The notes beneath the pieces were generated by a model, which saw nothing but the letters and a program-made list of their open reading frames with translations, was not told where the DNA came from and did not search any database. A DNA stretch of 64,000 bases from Elmis aenea. Lineage: Eukaryota > Arthropoda > Insecta > Coleoptera > Elmidae. A program made the translations under genes and the position numbers. The stretch spans positions 5,621,222 to 5,685,221 of the forward strand of contig OX393583.1 of the NCBI GenBank assembly GCA_947652605.1. Direction: 5' to 3'. Positions within the stretch are counted from its first letter, which is position 1, and every line of letters starts with the position of its first letter. Of the stretch, positions 45,376 to 56,237 are shown in pieces.

Positions 45376-45584
45376 GAGTGATTTTTAATTAAACATGTTT
45401 AAATTACATCAATGAATCACTCAAGAAATGCAGGCATTTATCTTCAAAATTTTATGTTGTTTTCATTAATATCATACAAATCTCTTTTAATTTTAAAGAG
45501 CTGCCAACTGTTAGTGGTTGTCCTAAAAAACAATACCCCAGCATATATTAATTACACACCAACGCTAACTGTAACTAATTTTAA

Positions 45585-46550
45585 TTACATTTTCGCGGGT
45601 TCCTGTACTGCGGCCTATTGGTCTATTTTATCCTTTGGTGATAGGCCCAAAAAAAATCCTGTGTTTTTGAAAAACTCCAGGATTTTCTTTAAGGGTTTTT
45701 CTTAACTCTTCTTGGTTGGCTTTTTCCATCCCCAGAAGTCTACTCCGATTGGGTGTGAATCCTTCACACTGACATAGTACGTAAAGAGGAGTTTTTTCTT
45801 CTTCAACAAATCCTCTGCATGTATCGGTCTCTGAGAGCCCTATGTGTTTGTTTAGTTCACCACACAGTGTTCTGTGATGAGTCATGTGGCTGCTCTGGTG
45901 GCTGCTTTGATGTCTACTCTGCTCATCCTAAGCATTTCTTCTGTCTTTTCTTTAGAGACCTTTGACAGGATACTTAGAATGGGCTTGTCCTGCAACTTTT
46001 CTCCAATGAGCATTATGCCCTTGTATTAATATATCATTAAGACACCGCTTGGCTGTTCCATAGAACGTACCAACTGCAGGTTCTGGTCCGAAGAAAGGTG
46101 TCTCGCTGCCAATTTTGACTAGGCTCGTTCCCTAGTATATTAAAGTGCCCTGGGCACCATCCCAGTTGAACATTATTCCTGCTTCCTAGCACGTTAAGTG
46201 CCCGGATGCAGTTCAGAACAAGTCCTGAGTTTATTTCCGACGAGCCAAGAGCTTTTAACGTTGCCTGGCTGTCGGACACTATGAAGATTCTTTTGTTATT
46301 AAAATCTCTTTCTAATAGTGTTTCTGCACATAAGTTCAGAGCGTACACCTCGGCCTGAAATATGGTTGCACACTGTCCAAGGCCTTGTCTCAGTTGAGCT
46401 GCTCCCCATATTCCGCAGCCTGTGCCATTTTGCGTTTTTGACCCGTCCTTATACAAGCCATTTAGCTTTATTTCTTGACGCTCCCATCGGTCCCGTATTG
46501 GAATTAAACTATAACTAAACACATGTTTCTTAATTATATGGTACAACAGC
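45585..46550 (-). mobile_element. RNase H-bearing non-LTR retrotransposon tail, copy 1
   Basis: Minus-strand reading starts with the RNase H domain: LYKDGSKTQNGTGCGIWGAA (first Asp), IFQAEVYALNLCAETL (Glu), FIVSDSQATLKALGSSEI (second Asp), WCPGHFNILGNEP. After GNE, where copy 2 has KADRLAKTGSETPF, this copy lacks about 20 bases, so the last acidic residue is lost and the frame shifts. A zinc-knuckle-like tail follows in another frame (CRGFVEEEKTPLYVLCQCEG, then FTPNRSRLLGMEKANQEELR). RNase H is found in the I and some jockey/R1-related groups. Confidence 0.88.
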
Positions 46551-46789
46551 GATCATTTCACGCTATTGCATTATCAAGTTACAACATCTACACAGTTAAT
46601 ATTAGTTTAAAATGTGGCAAAGATGCGTTGTATTTCCTTCTTTTGCAATATTAAATGTATCGAAATAATTAGTGGATATTAAATTTCTCCTTTAATATGC
46701 AATTGTGCAAACGGTACTTGAAATAATTATACACCCAGCACTAATCATTTGTATTTATTGTTAACATACTTTGTTATGAATTTAAATGA

Positions 46790-47140
46790 GATGTCGGACA
46801 TCACACACGAACGATAATTGTTGAAAACTAGTTTAATAGTATTTTCTACTACACTTAGAGATGCTTTGTTCACTATTCTTAGCAGCATTTTCCTTCCATC
46901 TACTTCCATGTACTTAATCATTTCAGGTAAAATACCATCATGAGCCACTGCTTTTCCAATTTTCATTTGATGTGTCACTCTACCCATCTCATTTTTGGTT
47001 AATTTTTCTTCATATTCTTGTTTTGTATTCCTACTGGCTCTTCTTCCTCATCATTTATTATGTTTTTAATAACTCTTTAAAATAATTTCCCTATCTTTCG
47101 ATAATTTCTTTTTCTGTTGTCAGTATTTTTCCCTGTTTTT
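46790..47140 (-). mobile_element. Non-LTR retrotransposon reverse-transcriptase N-terminal fragment
   Basis: The minus-strand frame (80 codons) reads MKIGKAVAHDGILPEMIKYM and EVDGRKMLLRIVNKASLSVV. The copy at 23284-24572 shows that IANKTWQEKDIP...ISLLSVVEK should be separate, so about 110 bases between NK and SLSVV are deleted. It ends by fading into AT-rich sequence. Confidence 0.8.
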
Positions 47141-47799
47141 TAAATTTATTAATATTATATTAATACTTGATAATAATGAAAGTTTAAGAAGGGGTCGACT
47201 GATATCTGTTTGAGAAACACTGGTGTAGAGAATAGGTTCATTCTATTTCACCATTTCTTCGACTACAACATTAATTTCCAGTCGATTTTCTAATGTACTT
47301 CGAACCTGTCAGTTGAAAGACTTCAGCAATTTTTTCACAAGCTATTGTGACAGACGAGAAAGTGAAATATCAAATTACTAATATCAAGTTAAAAGGCTAC
47401 TCGACCGGGCCACCTGTGGGCCAGGCAATAATTTATTTGGAAGATTTTATCGCTAAACATATCTTGTACCAGTTTGTTGTCGTATCGATATGGAAATGTT
47501 TATTTCCAGTTTATGTAATATACTCCGATTTATTTTTACGTTACGTAGTTTAGTTTTGCGAATCAGCTTACAGCAACTTCCTTATTGCTAAGACATGAGG
47601 AAGTACAGACATTATTTTGCACTTTTATAGTTTTATTTCGTTCAAGTTTTTGTGTAGCAAAGTCAGATTTTTATTATAACTTGAATTATGCAAGTTCAAT
47701 TACGTATTAGCGGGATTTTAGTTAGGAGACTGATTTATAATCTTTTAATGCCCCATTTCAATTCATGCATAGATGTAGTTTTTATACCTAATACGATCA

Positions 47800-49435
47800 A
47801 CTAACTTTTAACATCAAAAGTGTGAGGAACTCGTGCCAGGAGTAATGATCTGTTTTGCTATCATTAATGTAATTGTTATAAAATCATTATTAATTTTTAT
47901 TAGGCTTAGACAATTGCTGCAAAAGTTTAACATTGCCCTTGTGATGTGAAATTAAATTCGTAAATGCCAAAGGACTCGTGCAAGAACCGGAAATAATTTT
48001 TATTTCATTATCCTTTGTACTACATTTATTCAAACTGTTTAAAAATTGTTATCAATGTTTGTCAGCTTTTTAAAATTGGTCTAGACGTTTTCTATAAACC
48101 TTGTGTTATAAAACTGTCGTCAAATAATAAAATGTGCAAAAACTAGACACAATTTTTTTTTAAATTATCCTTTTTACGATCAATATTTAAGTTGTCTTAA
48201 AATTGTTATTAAAGTAGGTCAGACTTAAAAAATAGTTTGTACGTTTTCTATAAGCCTTATCACATAAATTTAGGACAGAAATGTTAAAGGACTCATGAAG
48301 GATCATATTTTTTTTTTAAATAATCCTTTTTTTAAGTATTACAAACAGTTATGAAATTGTTATTAATGTTTGTAAAGCTTTGAAAATTGGTACAGAAGTG
48401 TTTTAATAAATTGGTAAAATGTATTTAACAATAAAAATGTCAAAGGACTAGTACAAAGAAGGTCATTTTTATAAAAATCTTTTCCTTTTTATCACAAGTA
48501 TTTCAATTTTTATAAAATTCTTGTTAAGACTTGTCCGGCTTTGAATACTACTTCTATCGTTTTCTATTAATCTTGTCACAAAAATCTAACACCAAAAATA
48601 TTAAAGGACTTGTACAAGGACCAGAAATAATTTTTATTTCAATGTTCTTGTTTTTACATATACTTAGATTGTAATAAAATGATTATTGATGTTTGTCTGA
48701 CTTTAAAAATTGGTTTAAACGTTTACTTTTAATCTAGTGATGCAAATTTAACACCAAAAATATCAAAGGATTAGTACATAGACCAGAAATAATTTTTTTT
48801 TAATATTTCTTAAAGTTCATATTCCTAAATTGTTATAAAATAATTATTATCAATGTTTATCTGACTTCTATGACTGCTTTAAACATTTTTAATAAACCTA
48901 TTGAGATAATTCTTACACCAAAAATACCAAAGAACTAGTACAAAGATAAAAAATCATTTTTATTTCAATGTTCTTTTTTAACATGTTCTTAAATTGTTAT
49001 AAAATCGTTATTGATGTTTGCCTGATCTAGAAAAATGGTTTACACGTTTTCTATAAACTGAGTATTACGAATCCTTTACAAAAATTTTTAAGGACTCGCA
49101 CAAGGACCAGAAATATGTAAAATTTAAATTATCCTTCTCACAACAAACAATAAATATTGTTATAAAGTTATTAATGTATGACAGACTTTGCAAATTGGTT
49201 TGGCTTTTTTTCATGATTCTAGCAACACAAACTTGATAATAGAAGTATCAAAATACCCAAAAAAGGACCAGAAATAACTTTTATGTAATTATCCTTAATA
49301 CACATTTTTTTAAATTGGTTATGTAATTGTATTTTCGTTAAAAAGTCCTTGAAAGTTGTGAGTTCAGTTATTATTAATCCTGGTTGCACTAATTTCACCA
49401 CATTTATTGTAAAGGACTCAATATTATTTCCGCGG
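47800..49435 (+). repeat. Decayed tandem repeat, period about 160 bp, about 10 units
   Basis: The phrase AAAGGACTNGTACAAGGACC or a variant lies at about 47968, 48284, 48442, 48603, 48763, 48928, 49089, 49250 and 49411; spacings from 48284 on are 158, 161, 160, 165, 161, 161, 161. Each unit also contains AGAAATAATTTTTAT..., TTGTTATAAAATNRTTATT and TTTTCTATAAACC. Units differ at many positions, so this is an old array that no longer homogenises. It lies in intron 1. Confidence 0.85.
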
Positions 49436-49439
49436 AGGT

Positions 49440-50235
49440 GGTCCCCTTTCGGGTTCCTGTACTGCGACCTGTTGGTCTATTGTACCCTCTGGTGATAGCC
49501 CCTTAAAGAAGTCCTTTGTTTTTGAAAAACGCCAGGTTTTTCTTTAAGGGTGTTTTTCTTAACTCTTCTTGGTTGGCTTTTTCCATCCTCAGAAGTCTAC
49601 GCAGATAGGGTGTGAATCCTTCACCGTGGCATATTACGTGAAGAGGTTCTTCTTCACCACATCCTCTGCATATTATATCGGAATCTGAGATACCTATTGT
49701 GTAGAAGTGTTTGTTTAGCCCACAGTGCCCTGTGGCTTCTCTGATTTCTACTCTGCTCATTTTGACCATTCAGTCTTTTCTTTGGAGGCCATTGACAGGA
49801 TAGCGTTAGAATGGGCTTGTTCTGCAACTTTTTTCCAATGAGCATTATGTCCCTGTATTAATATGTCATTAAGACACCGCTTGACTGTTCCATAGGATGT
49901 ACTGCGGGTTCTGGTCCGAAGAAAGGTGTCTCGCTGCCAGTTTTGGCTAGGCGATCTGCCTTCTCGTTCCCTGGTATATTAGTGTGCCCTAGGCACCATA
50001 CCAGTTCAACACTATTCCTGCTTCCTAGCACGTTAAGTGCCCGGATGCAGTTCAGAACAAGTCCTGAGTTTACTTCCGACGAGCCAAGAGCTTTTAACGC
50101 TGCTTGGCTGTCTAACACTATGAAGTTTCTTTTATTATTAAAATCTCTTTCTATTAGTGTATTTGCACATGTGCATAACGTACACCTTGGCTTGAAATAT
50201 GGTTGCACACTCCAAAGTTTACAGATGTGCCTAAG
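49440..50235 (-). mobile_element. RNase H-bearing non-LTR retrotransposon tail, copy 2
   Basis: The minus-strand RNase H region is LIERDFNNKRNFIVLDSQAA (second Asp), ELVWCLGHTNIPGNEKADRL (the Asp lost from copy 1 is present here), then TGSETPFFGPEPAV. Next, in other frames, GHCGLNKHFYTIGISDSD with IICRGCGEEEPLHVICHGEG and FTPYLRRLLRMEKANQEELR. The 5' end is truncated within RNase H. The 3' boundary (GTTCCTGTACTGCGACCTGT at 49455) matches copy 1 at 45598, so both end at the same point. The two copies are separate insertions in the same orientation. Confidence 0.9.
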
Positions 50236-50494
50236 GACTTGATATATATTTTAATTCTTCTTTGGTTTCTCTGGTTGACTTCGTAAAAACTAAAATCTTT
50301 AAACTACAGTGTATTTAAGAGTTAATTATATGCATATTAGTAAAATTATCCTGATATATTATTATTACGCTAAGCGCGACGCGGTCTAAATATTGTCTAC
50401 TGATAAAAAATTCAATTATGTTATGCAAGAAATGCATTTAAACTTTAACAAGCTCTTAATAATTACAATAATTAACTCTATTTCTTTGTTCCAG

Positions 50495-50586
50495 GTCGAA
50501 TTGTAGTAATTATCGTTGGAATTTTCACTTTAGCACTAGGAATTATTCTGTCTTCTATACCTTGGCTAGATTATCTGCTAGTTAAT
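50495..50586 (+). CDS. CD36-family scavenger receptor, exon B (transmembrane helix)
   Basis: The exon is bounded by TTTCTTTGTTCCAG and GTAAGT. It starts with GT, completing the split serine codon from exon A, and then encodes R-IVVIIVGIFTLALGIIL followed by SSIPWLDYLLVN, ending on a full codon. The hydrophobic stretch of about 17-20 residues (residues ~49-66 of the joined protein) is the N-terminal membrane anchor that CD36, SNMP, croquemort and emp proteins have just after a short cytosolic tail. The phase to exon C (0) fits. The exon is small (92 bases), as usual for this family. Confidence 0.88.
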
Positions 50587-50899
50587 GTAAGTACAATACT
50601 TTCACACCTATTTATATGACAGTTAATAAACTTGTATAAGTTTAGTTCAAGAATTGCTTATTATAATATTAATCAATACCGTTCAGTGAGCTGTTTTTAA
50701 GGAAATATCCGGTAAGACATTTTAAGATGACTTATGACAACATTAGCAGATCAATGTCCTTTACAATATATTTCAAAAACCAATCTACAGCTAGGATTGT
50801 ATAAATACTGGACCGAAACCTTTCTATGTATAATGTCCCGAAAAAACAAAAACAATAGCATTTTCAGGTAATGAAATAATAAGAATTGAAAGATCAACA

Positions 50900-51185
50900 T
50901 CGAAAGGATTTAGTTAATACATCGAAAGGATTGAAACAAGGATGCTGCTAGTCCCCAACACTATGGAAAATATACATTGAACACTCCTTGAGAACATGGA
51001 AGAAAAATGCAAGGACATGGAGATAAATATAGGAGAAAGCAATACATACACTCTCCAATTTGCGGACGACCAGGTGGTGCTTATAGCCCAAGATAAGGAT
51101 GACATCCAATACATGACGAGGAAAATTAAAGAAGAATACGAAAAAGCGGGGCTTTCAATGAGTACGGAGAAAACTAAATAGCTTT
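50900..51185 (+). mobile_element. Reverse-transcriptase fragment (motifs B and C)
   Basis: The + strand reads KGLKQGC (motif B, with a stop where C/LSP follows) at about 50923-50945, then IEHSLRTW, and in another frame MEEKCKDMEINIGESNTYTL with QFADDQVVLIAQDKDDIQYM (catalytic FADD, about 51055-51120) and EYEKAGLSMSTEKTK, ending in a stop. This lineage (LQFADDQVxxA, EYxKxGLxxNxxKTK) differs from the other copies in the window. The palindrome begins immediately afterwards, so the rest of the element may have been lost at that insertion. Confidence 0.8.
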
Positions 51186-51191
51186 GTAAAA

Positions 51192-52717
51192 TACAGTGTG
51201 TCCAAAAAGTAACGTAACGGATCAATATCTCGTCTTGTGGCAACTTTACAAAAAAAAGTTTCCACTAAAAGTTGTTTGTGGTAATTTACTACATAACCTA
51301 AAATTATTTTCAACTATACACAGTGTTTTGTTTTTGCCTACCGATACGTCACTTTGTTTTCTTAAATAGAACACCCTGTATATTTGGCACTTTTTAGATG
51401 CAGACTTAAATTGTCTTTCAAAATGTATAACGTTTTATGTGCCTTAAATCAATCGTTTTTGAGTTATTTAAGTTTTTATGAAAATTTTGACAGAAACAGG
51501 ACTCTGAGAAAATATTGATCTTTCACAACATAGCAATTTCAGAACGAATTCGTTTGAAAACTTGTTCGACAATAGTATCATAGTGATTGCTGACTAGTTA
51601 AAATTTTAAAATAATACACAGGGTGGTTTTTATGCTCGGTCCAATTGGTTGAACTTCAAACACGGATACGTCAATTTTTTTAAATAGAACACCCTATATA
51701 TTTTTACATATTCTTATCGATAACTTAATTACCTTTAAAACAGATAACTAATCGAAGTCATGTAAAAATGTCCTGTTTATAAGAGCAGTTGATTGTTAAT
51801 ATTAACAATATTATTAGTTCTTTAATACTAGGGGTGCAATTTTAGGTATATTGCAAAAACTAATCATACAATATGTATTCTTAGAAGGTATGAATTTTCG
51901 TCACATTGGCCTAAAAAAGGAAACTCTTTTATGTCAATTAAACAATTTTGATTTTATTGTTCTTTTATTAAACTAATTTATAATCAGGTAAACATATCGC
52001 TTAAAGATGAAAATAGAACGTTATTTGACATTTGAAACAAATTATCGAGATATTTCTAAAGCTGACTAATTAATTTCTATTAAATATTTTGTTTGTGCCA
52101 ATTAATTATCATAAAAACCGCAATTACTCGAGAAATATTAATTTTAGACATAATAGACCTTTAAGGAATTTTAAAGGTAATTAAGTTATCGATAAGAATA
52201 TGTAAAAATATATAGGGTGTTCTATTTAAAAAAATTGACTTATCCGTGTTTGAAGTTCAACCAATTGGACCGAGCATAAAAACCACCCTGTGTATTATTT
52301 TAAAATTTTAACTAGTCAGCAATCACTATGATACTATTGTCGAACAAGTTTTCAAAGGAATTCGTTCTGAAATTGCTACGTTGTGAAAGATCAATATTTT
52401 CTTAGAGTCCTGTTTCTGTCAAAATTTTCATAAAAACCTAAATAACTCAAAAACGATTGATTTAAGGCACATAAAACGTTATACATTTTGAAAGACAATT
52501 TAAGTCTGCATCTAAAAAGTGCCAAATATACAGGGTGTTATATTTAAGAAAACAAAGTGACGTATCGGTAGGCAAAAACAAAACACTGTGTATAGTTGAA
52601 AATAATTTTAGGTTAAGTAGTAAATTACCACAAACAACTTTTATTCGAAACTTTTTTTTGTAAAGTTGCCACAAGACAAGATATTGATCCGTTACGTTAC
52701 TTTTTGGACACACTGTA
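51192..52717. mobile_element. 1.5-kb palindromic Tc1/mariner-type element in intron 2
   Basis: Arms of about 550 bases (51194-51742 and 52158-52715) are inverted copies, starting CAGTGTGTCCAAAAAGTAAC, and are flanked by TA (51192-51193 and 52716-52717). The loop of about 415 bases is non-coding. Modules bounded by AACACTGTGTATA / TACAGGGTGTT lie at about 51320-51382 and 52528-52592, and by ACAGGGTGGTT / GAACACCCTATATA at about 51608-51698 and 52214-52295. The right arm resembles 20940-21475. No transposase remains. Confidence 0.88.
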
Positions 52718-52734
52718 TATGCATGGATAAAACA

Positions 52735-53405
52735 GTAGCATACAAAAATTGACAAAGAAAAATCTGTCCACGTTCATTTTACCAACAAAAAAATAAACTA
52801 CCTATACCTACCAGTGTATCTAAATAATAATATAATCCCTTGCAAAAGACTGCTAAATATCTTGGCCTAAACTTAGACGTCAAGTTAAAATGGAAGGAAC
52901 ATGTCAAAAAGAAAACGGAATAGCTGAAGATAAAGTATTGGCTAATAAGAAGAAATTCCCTGCTTTCTATCCAAAACAAACTGCTCCTATACAAACATGT
53001 GCTCAAGCCTGTTTGGACATATGGCCTACAATTATGGGGCTGTACCAAAAAAAGCAACTACAGCTGTTTTCTAAAATTCCAAAACCTTTTATTAAGGAGC
53101 ATAATAAATACTCCTTGGTATGTTCGGAACAGCGATTTCCATCGAGAACTCCAGGTTGAATCTGTCCAGGAAAAAATTGAAAAAGCTGCCAAAAGCCATG
53201 AGGAGAGGCTCCACAGACATTCCAACAAAGTGCTCCAACTTCTCGATAATCGAAAACTAGTGCGTAGGCTTAAAAGGATTAAACTCTTTGAACTTGTGTA
53301 GACTAAAAGTGTACAAAAGCAGAGTACAGTGCTATGTAGTCACAGTAGTGATCTAAATCGTGACTAGGATTCCATTGGTGACATCCAGACTCAAAAATAA
53401 ACGTA
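52735..53405 (+). mobile_element. Jockey-like retrotransposon 3' part, + strand
   Basis: The + strand carries, in shifting frames, the block equivalent to YLGLNLDVKLKWKEHVKKK (about 52857-52920), QVLKPVWTYGLQLWGCTKKS (about 52990-53045), TPWYVRNSDFHRELQVESVQ (about 53110-53170) and KVLQLLDNRKLVRRLKRIK. The 3' UTR ends TGACATCCAGACTC near 53380, as in the minus copy at 37545-38375. The frames are broken by several indels. It stops about 170 bases before exon C. Confidence 0.9.
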
Positions 53406-53572
53406 ACAAATTAGGTTAAAGTTAAAATGTTTAGATAGATTAGGTGCATTGCAAATTTTAAATTTAAAAAAAGAACAATAAAATAAGCGATTTTTTAACT
53501 TTACTATTAAATACACTTAAGATGGATGGCTTAAAAAATTCCACCGTTTTTAAACTAGCTTTTTGTTTTCAG

Positions 53573-53733
53573 CAATTAAAATTATCAAACAATTCACTTA
53601 GTTTCTACTATTGGCAAAAACCAGGTGTCATAAGACTTACAAAAGTGTACATCTTCAACGTTACTAACCCAGATAACTTTCTCAACCTAGGGGAAAAACC
53701 GAAATTACAGGAAGTGGGTCCATTCGTCTATCG
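53573..53733 (+). CDS. CD36-family scavenger receptor, exon C (start of ectodomain)
   Basis: The exon lies between TTTTTGTTTTCAG and GTGAGT. It encodes QLKLSNNSLSFYYWQKPG, then VIRLTKVYIFNVTNPDNFLN, then LGEKPKLQEVGPFVYR with the last Arg codon split after CG (phase 2). The series S-x-x-x-x-W-x-KP, Y-x-FNVTNP and G-x-KP-x-x-x-E-x-GP-Y/F-VY is diagnostic for the membrane-proximal ectodomain of CD36-family receptors (SR-B, croquemort, emp, ninaD, SNMP). Two N-glycosylation sequons are visible, NNS (residues 83-85) and NVT (106-108). These receptors bind and move lipids, lipoproteins, carotenoids or pheromones. The subfamily cannot be decided from 131 residues. Later exons are outside the window. 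Confidence 0.95.
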
Positions 53734-54389
53734 GTGAGTAAATCTAGCAAACTAGCCTAAATTTCGACACGTAATTGCACGTTTACCAATATTAGAAATG
53801 TGAATGCAGTACCGTTCTTGGCCGACTGCTCCACTCATTGTTTGAGTAAGAGTGTATTTACAAATTTGAATCGGATTATTACAGTTTTTATTCGTGTAAT
53901 TCGTTTCACAATGTACGCATTCGCATTTACCTTACACTAATTACAGTTTCACGTTTCACATGAAGTTGAGCCTTGATTTATTCAGAACGGTTGCATAATT
54001 GATCATTTTTATGCCCATACGCGTGTTGTACTATAATCTGATTTTGTTAACAAGGATCGAACTAAAAGGTATTATATAATGACACGTTGAGAAGCGGTTG
54101 AAATGTTTATCGGTTATCGGTGATTTTTCTTCTTCAGCCGCCAAATTATAACATGCAGCCCGCGGCTGTGTTTAGCAATCACTTGTAGGCATTTATTTAT
54201 GAAATTAAATGCATTGTGCAACTCTGTAATTAATGATATGTCCACTGATATCATACCATAAACAATCTTTCGTAAATTGTTCTTTATTTGTAACTACAGC
54301 TCTAATTGGTTCGTAATTTGAACAAATAAAGAGTCGAATCTATGCATTTTTCAATCTATTTTTAAACAACAGCCGAATTAGACTTAAAG

Positions 54390-55850
54390 GATGCAAGAAA
54401 TGACCATCTTTTGTATCTGTAACAATTTAAAATGTTTTGACCATGTTGTATTAATTTGTATGTAAGTTAATTCAATAATTATTCCTATAAAACCCAGAAT
54501 TTTACCTTTCCTTGGAGGTTTATATGGACAAATAACAGTTAAAGTAGCAAAGTTATTGACTTAAAATTTACAGAAGATGTTTATCTCAATTATCTGTTCA
54601 TACATGTAATGTTTTAACGATGATCAATCAGGGTATCTGTAAGAAATTTCAATGATAACCCTTTTAAAACACAGATTTTTGAATTTTTCCTGCTCTTGTA
54701 TGCTCATATGAACGTATATTTTTTAAACTAGATAAGTTATTAACTTGAAATTTGCAAGAAATGGTTATACTATAATGTTTATGCTATTCTACATTCGTGT
54801 GCTCTAAAGAAATTTCAATAATTGTTCCTTAAAAGATACACTTTTTAACTTTCCTACTTCCTAAAAGGCTGTATATTCAAATAATTTTGAAGTTCCATTT
54901 GTTATTGACTTAAGATATACAGAATATATTTATCTTATATATCTGTACCAAAAATAATGATTTATTTTGCCTCATCTATGAGTCTTTAAAAAATTTTAAC
55001 AATTGTCTCTTAAAAAGGTAAACTTTTTAAGTGTCCTATCTTTTGGAGGTCTAGATTCAAATAATTTTTAAACTACATAAGTTATTGGTTTGAAATTCAC
55101 AGGATATGTTTATCTTACAAATTTGTACACAAAAATAATGTTTATACAATGCTACATCTGAGGATCTTTGGAAAATTTTAATAATTATCCCTTTACAAAA
55201 ATATATGATCAAATAATTTTTAAAGTACTGAAGTTATTGACTTAAAATCTACAGGATTTGTTTATCTTACATATTTGTACCCAAAAATAATTTTTATAAT
55301 ATGATCTGCGTGACTTAAAAAATTTTTAACAATTATTCCTTTAAAGATAAACTTTTTAACTTTCCTACTTCTTAGAGACCTGTATATTCAAATAATTTTG
55401 AAACTCCATTTGTTATTGACTTAAAATATACAGAATATATTTATCTTATAAATCTGTACCAAAAATAATGATTGACTTTGCCTCATCTATGAGTCTTTAA
55501 AAAATTTCAACAATTATTCCTTAAAAACGTAAACTTTTCAACCGTCCTACCTCTTAGAGGCCTATATAGTCAAATAATTTTTAAACTACATAGATTATTG
55601 ACTTGAAATTTGTAGAATATGTTCATCTTGAATATCTGCTCTCAAAAGTAAAGTTTTTACTATGCTACATTTCTATGTCTAAGAAATTTTCACAATTATT
55701 TATTTAAACTTTTAACTTTTCTACTTCTTTGAAGCATATTTGTACAAATAATTTTTAAACTACATAAGTTATTGATTCAAAATTTACAGGATATGTTAGT
55801 CGCACATAACTGTGCCCAGATTTAATATTTTTGGTACGATACATTAGTGT
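54390..55850 (+). repeat. Decayed tandem repeat, period about 175-180 bp, about 8 units
   Basis: The phrase GTTATTGACTTAAAATTTAC or a variant lies at about 54551, 54735, 54901, 55080, 55231, 55411, 55592 and 55769; spacings 184, 166, 179, 151, 180, 181, 177. Each unit continues with AGAATATGTTTATCTTA, ACCAAAAATAATG, and CCTACTTCTTAGAGG. The units at 54901 and 55411 are unusually alike (both GCCTCATCTATGAGTCTTTA), suggesting a later local duplication. The array is old and lies in intron 3. Confidence 0.85.
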
Positions 55851-55985
55851 GTCAAAAAGAGATTGGCTATATCACTGTTAAAAAAACGAATCAGATCTTG
55901 CAGGACAGAAAGTAGTACTACCCACTTATCCAGAAAATAAACGATGTTTCTCTGTACTCATTGTGGGTAACTCAGTAATCCAATA

Positions 55986-56237
55986 TTAACAGCATCGAGT
56001 AGCAGTTCCGTTACACATAAACTGTTTACATTTCAATAATTTACCATTGTGTGAAAGGCAAAGTATACAACGACCTACAATTCCATACCTATGGGCTTTT
56101 GACTTCGAACTTGACCGCTCGCGAATTACTAGCGGTTGTAGTTCATTTACACCAGTGACCTCCATTCGTCTCAAGGCAGCGCATGGCAGGTTCCGTTTAT
56201 CATTCATAAGAACTAATAATTGCACGTTCATTACCAA
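55986..56237 (-). pseudogene. Cysteine-rich frame, possibly piggyBac-like C-terminus
   Basis: The minus-strand frame of 83 codons contains MNDKRNLPCAALRRMEVTG, then KSKAHRYGIVGRCILCLSHN and KLLKCKQFMC, ending TRCC. A basic linker followed by C-x2-C...C...C is reminiscent of the cysteine-rich end of piggyBac-type transposases, but the spacing is irregular and no catalytic part is nearby. A 108-codon frame exists on the opposite strand (56047-56373) and looks less protein-like. The identity is uncertain. Confidence 0.3.

Larger units (their letters stand above)
32101..50494 (+). other. Intron 1 of the CD36-family gene (about 18.4 kb)
   Basis: Donor GTAAGT at 32101 and acceptor TTTCTTTGTTCCAG ending at 50494. 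The intron is filled with transposon remnants listed separately. Stretches without anything I can name are 32106-32480, 32760-33585, 36500-37017, 38376-39230, 40131-40500, 44113-44640, 45381-45580, 46551-46790, 47141-47800 and 50236-50494. Confidence 0.7.
50587..53572 (+). other. Intron 2 of the CD36-family gene (about 3.0 kb)
   Basis: Donor GTAAGT at 50587 and acceptor TTTTTGTTTTCAG ending at 53572. It contains a reverse-transcriptase fragment, a TA-flanked palindrome and a jockey-like tail. 50593-50895 and 53406-53572 show nothing else. Confidence 0.85.

Noticed and set aside
47347..47553. A 68-codon + strand frame in intron 1 as an alternative exon.
   Set aside because: No suitable acceptor and donor in a compatible phase, and no similarity to the CD36 family.
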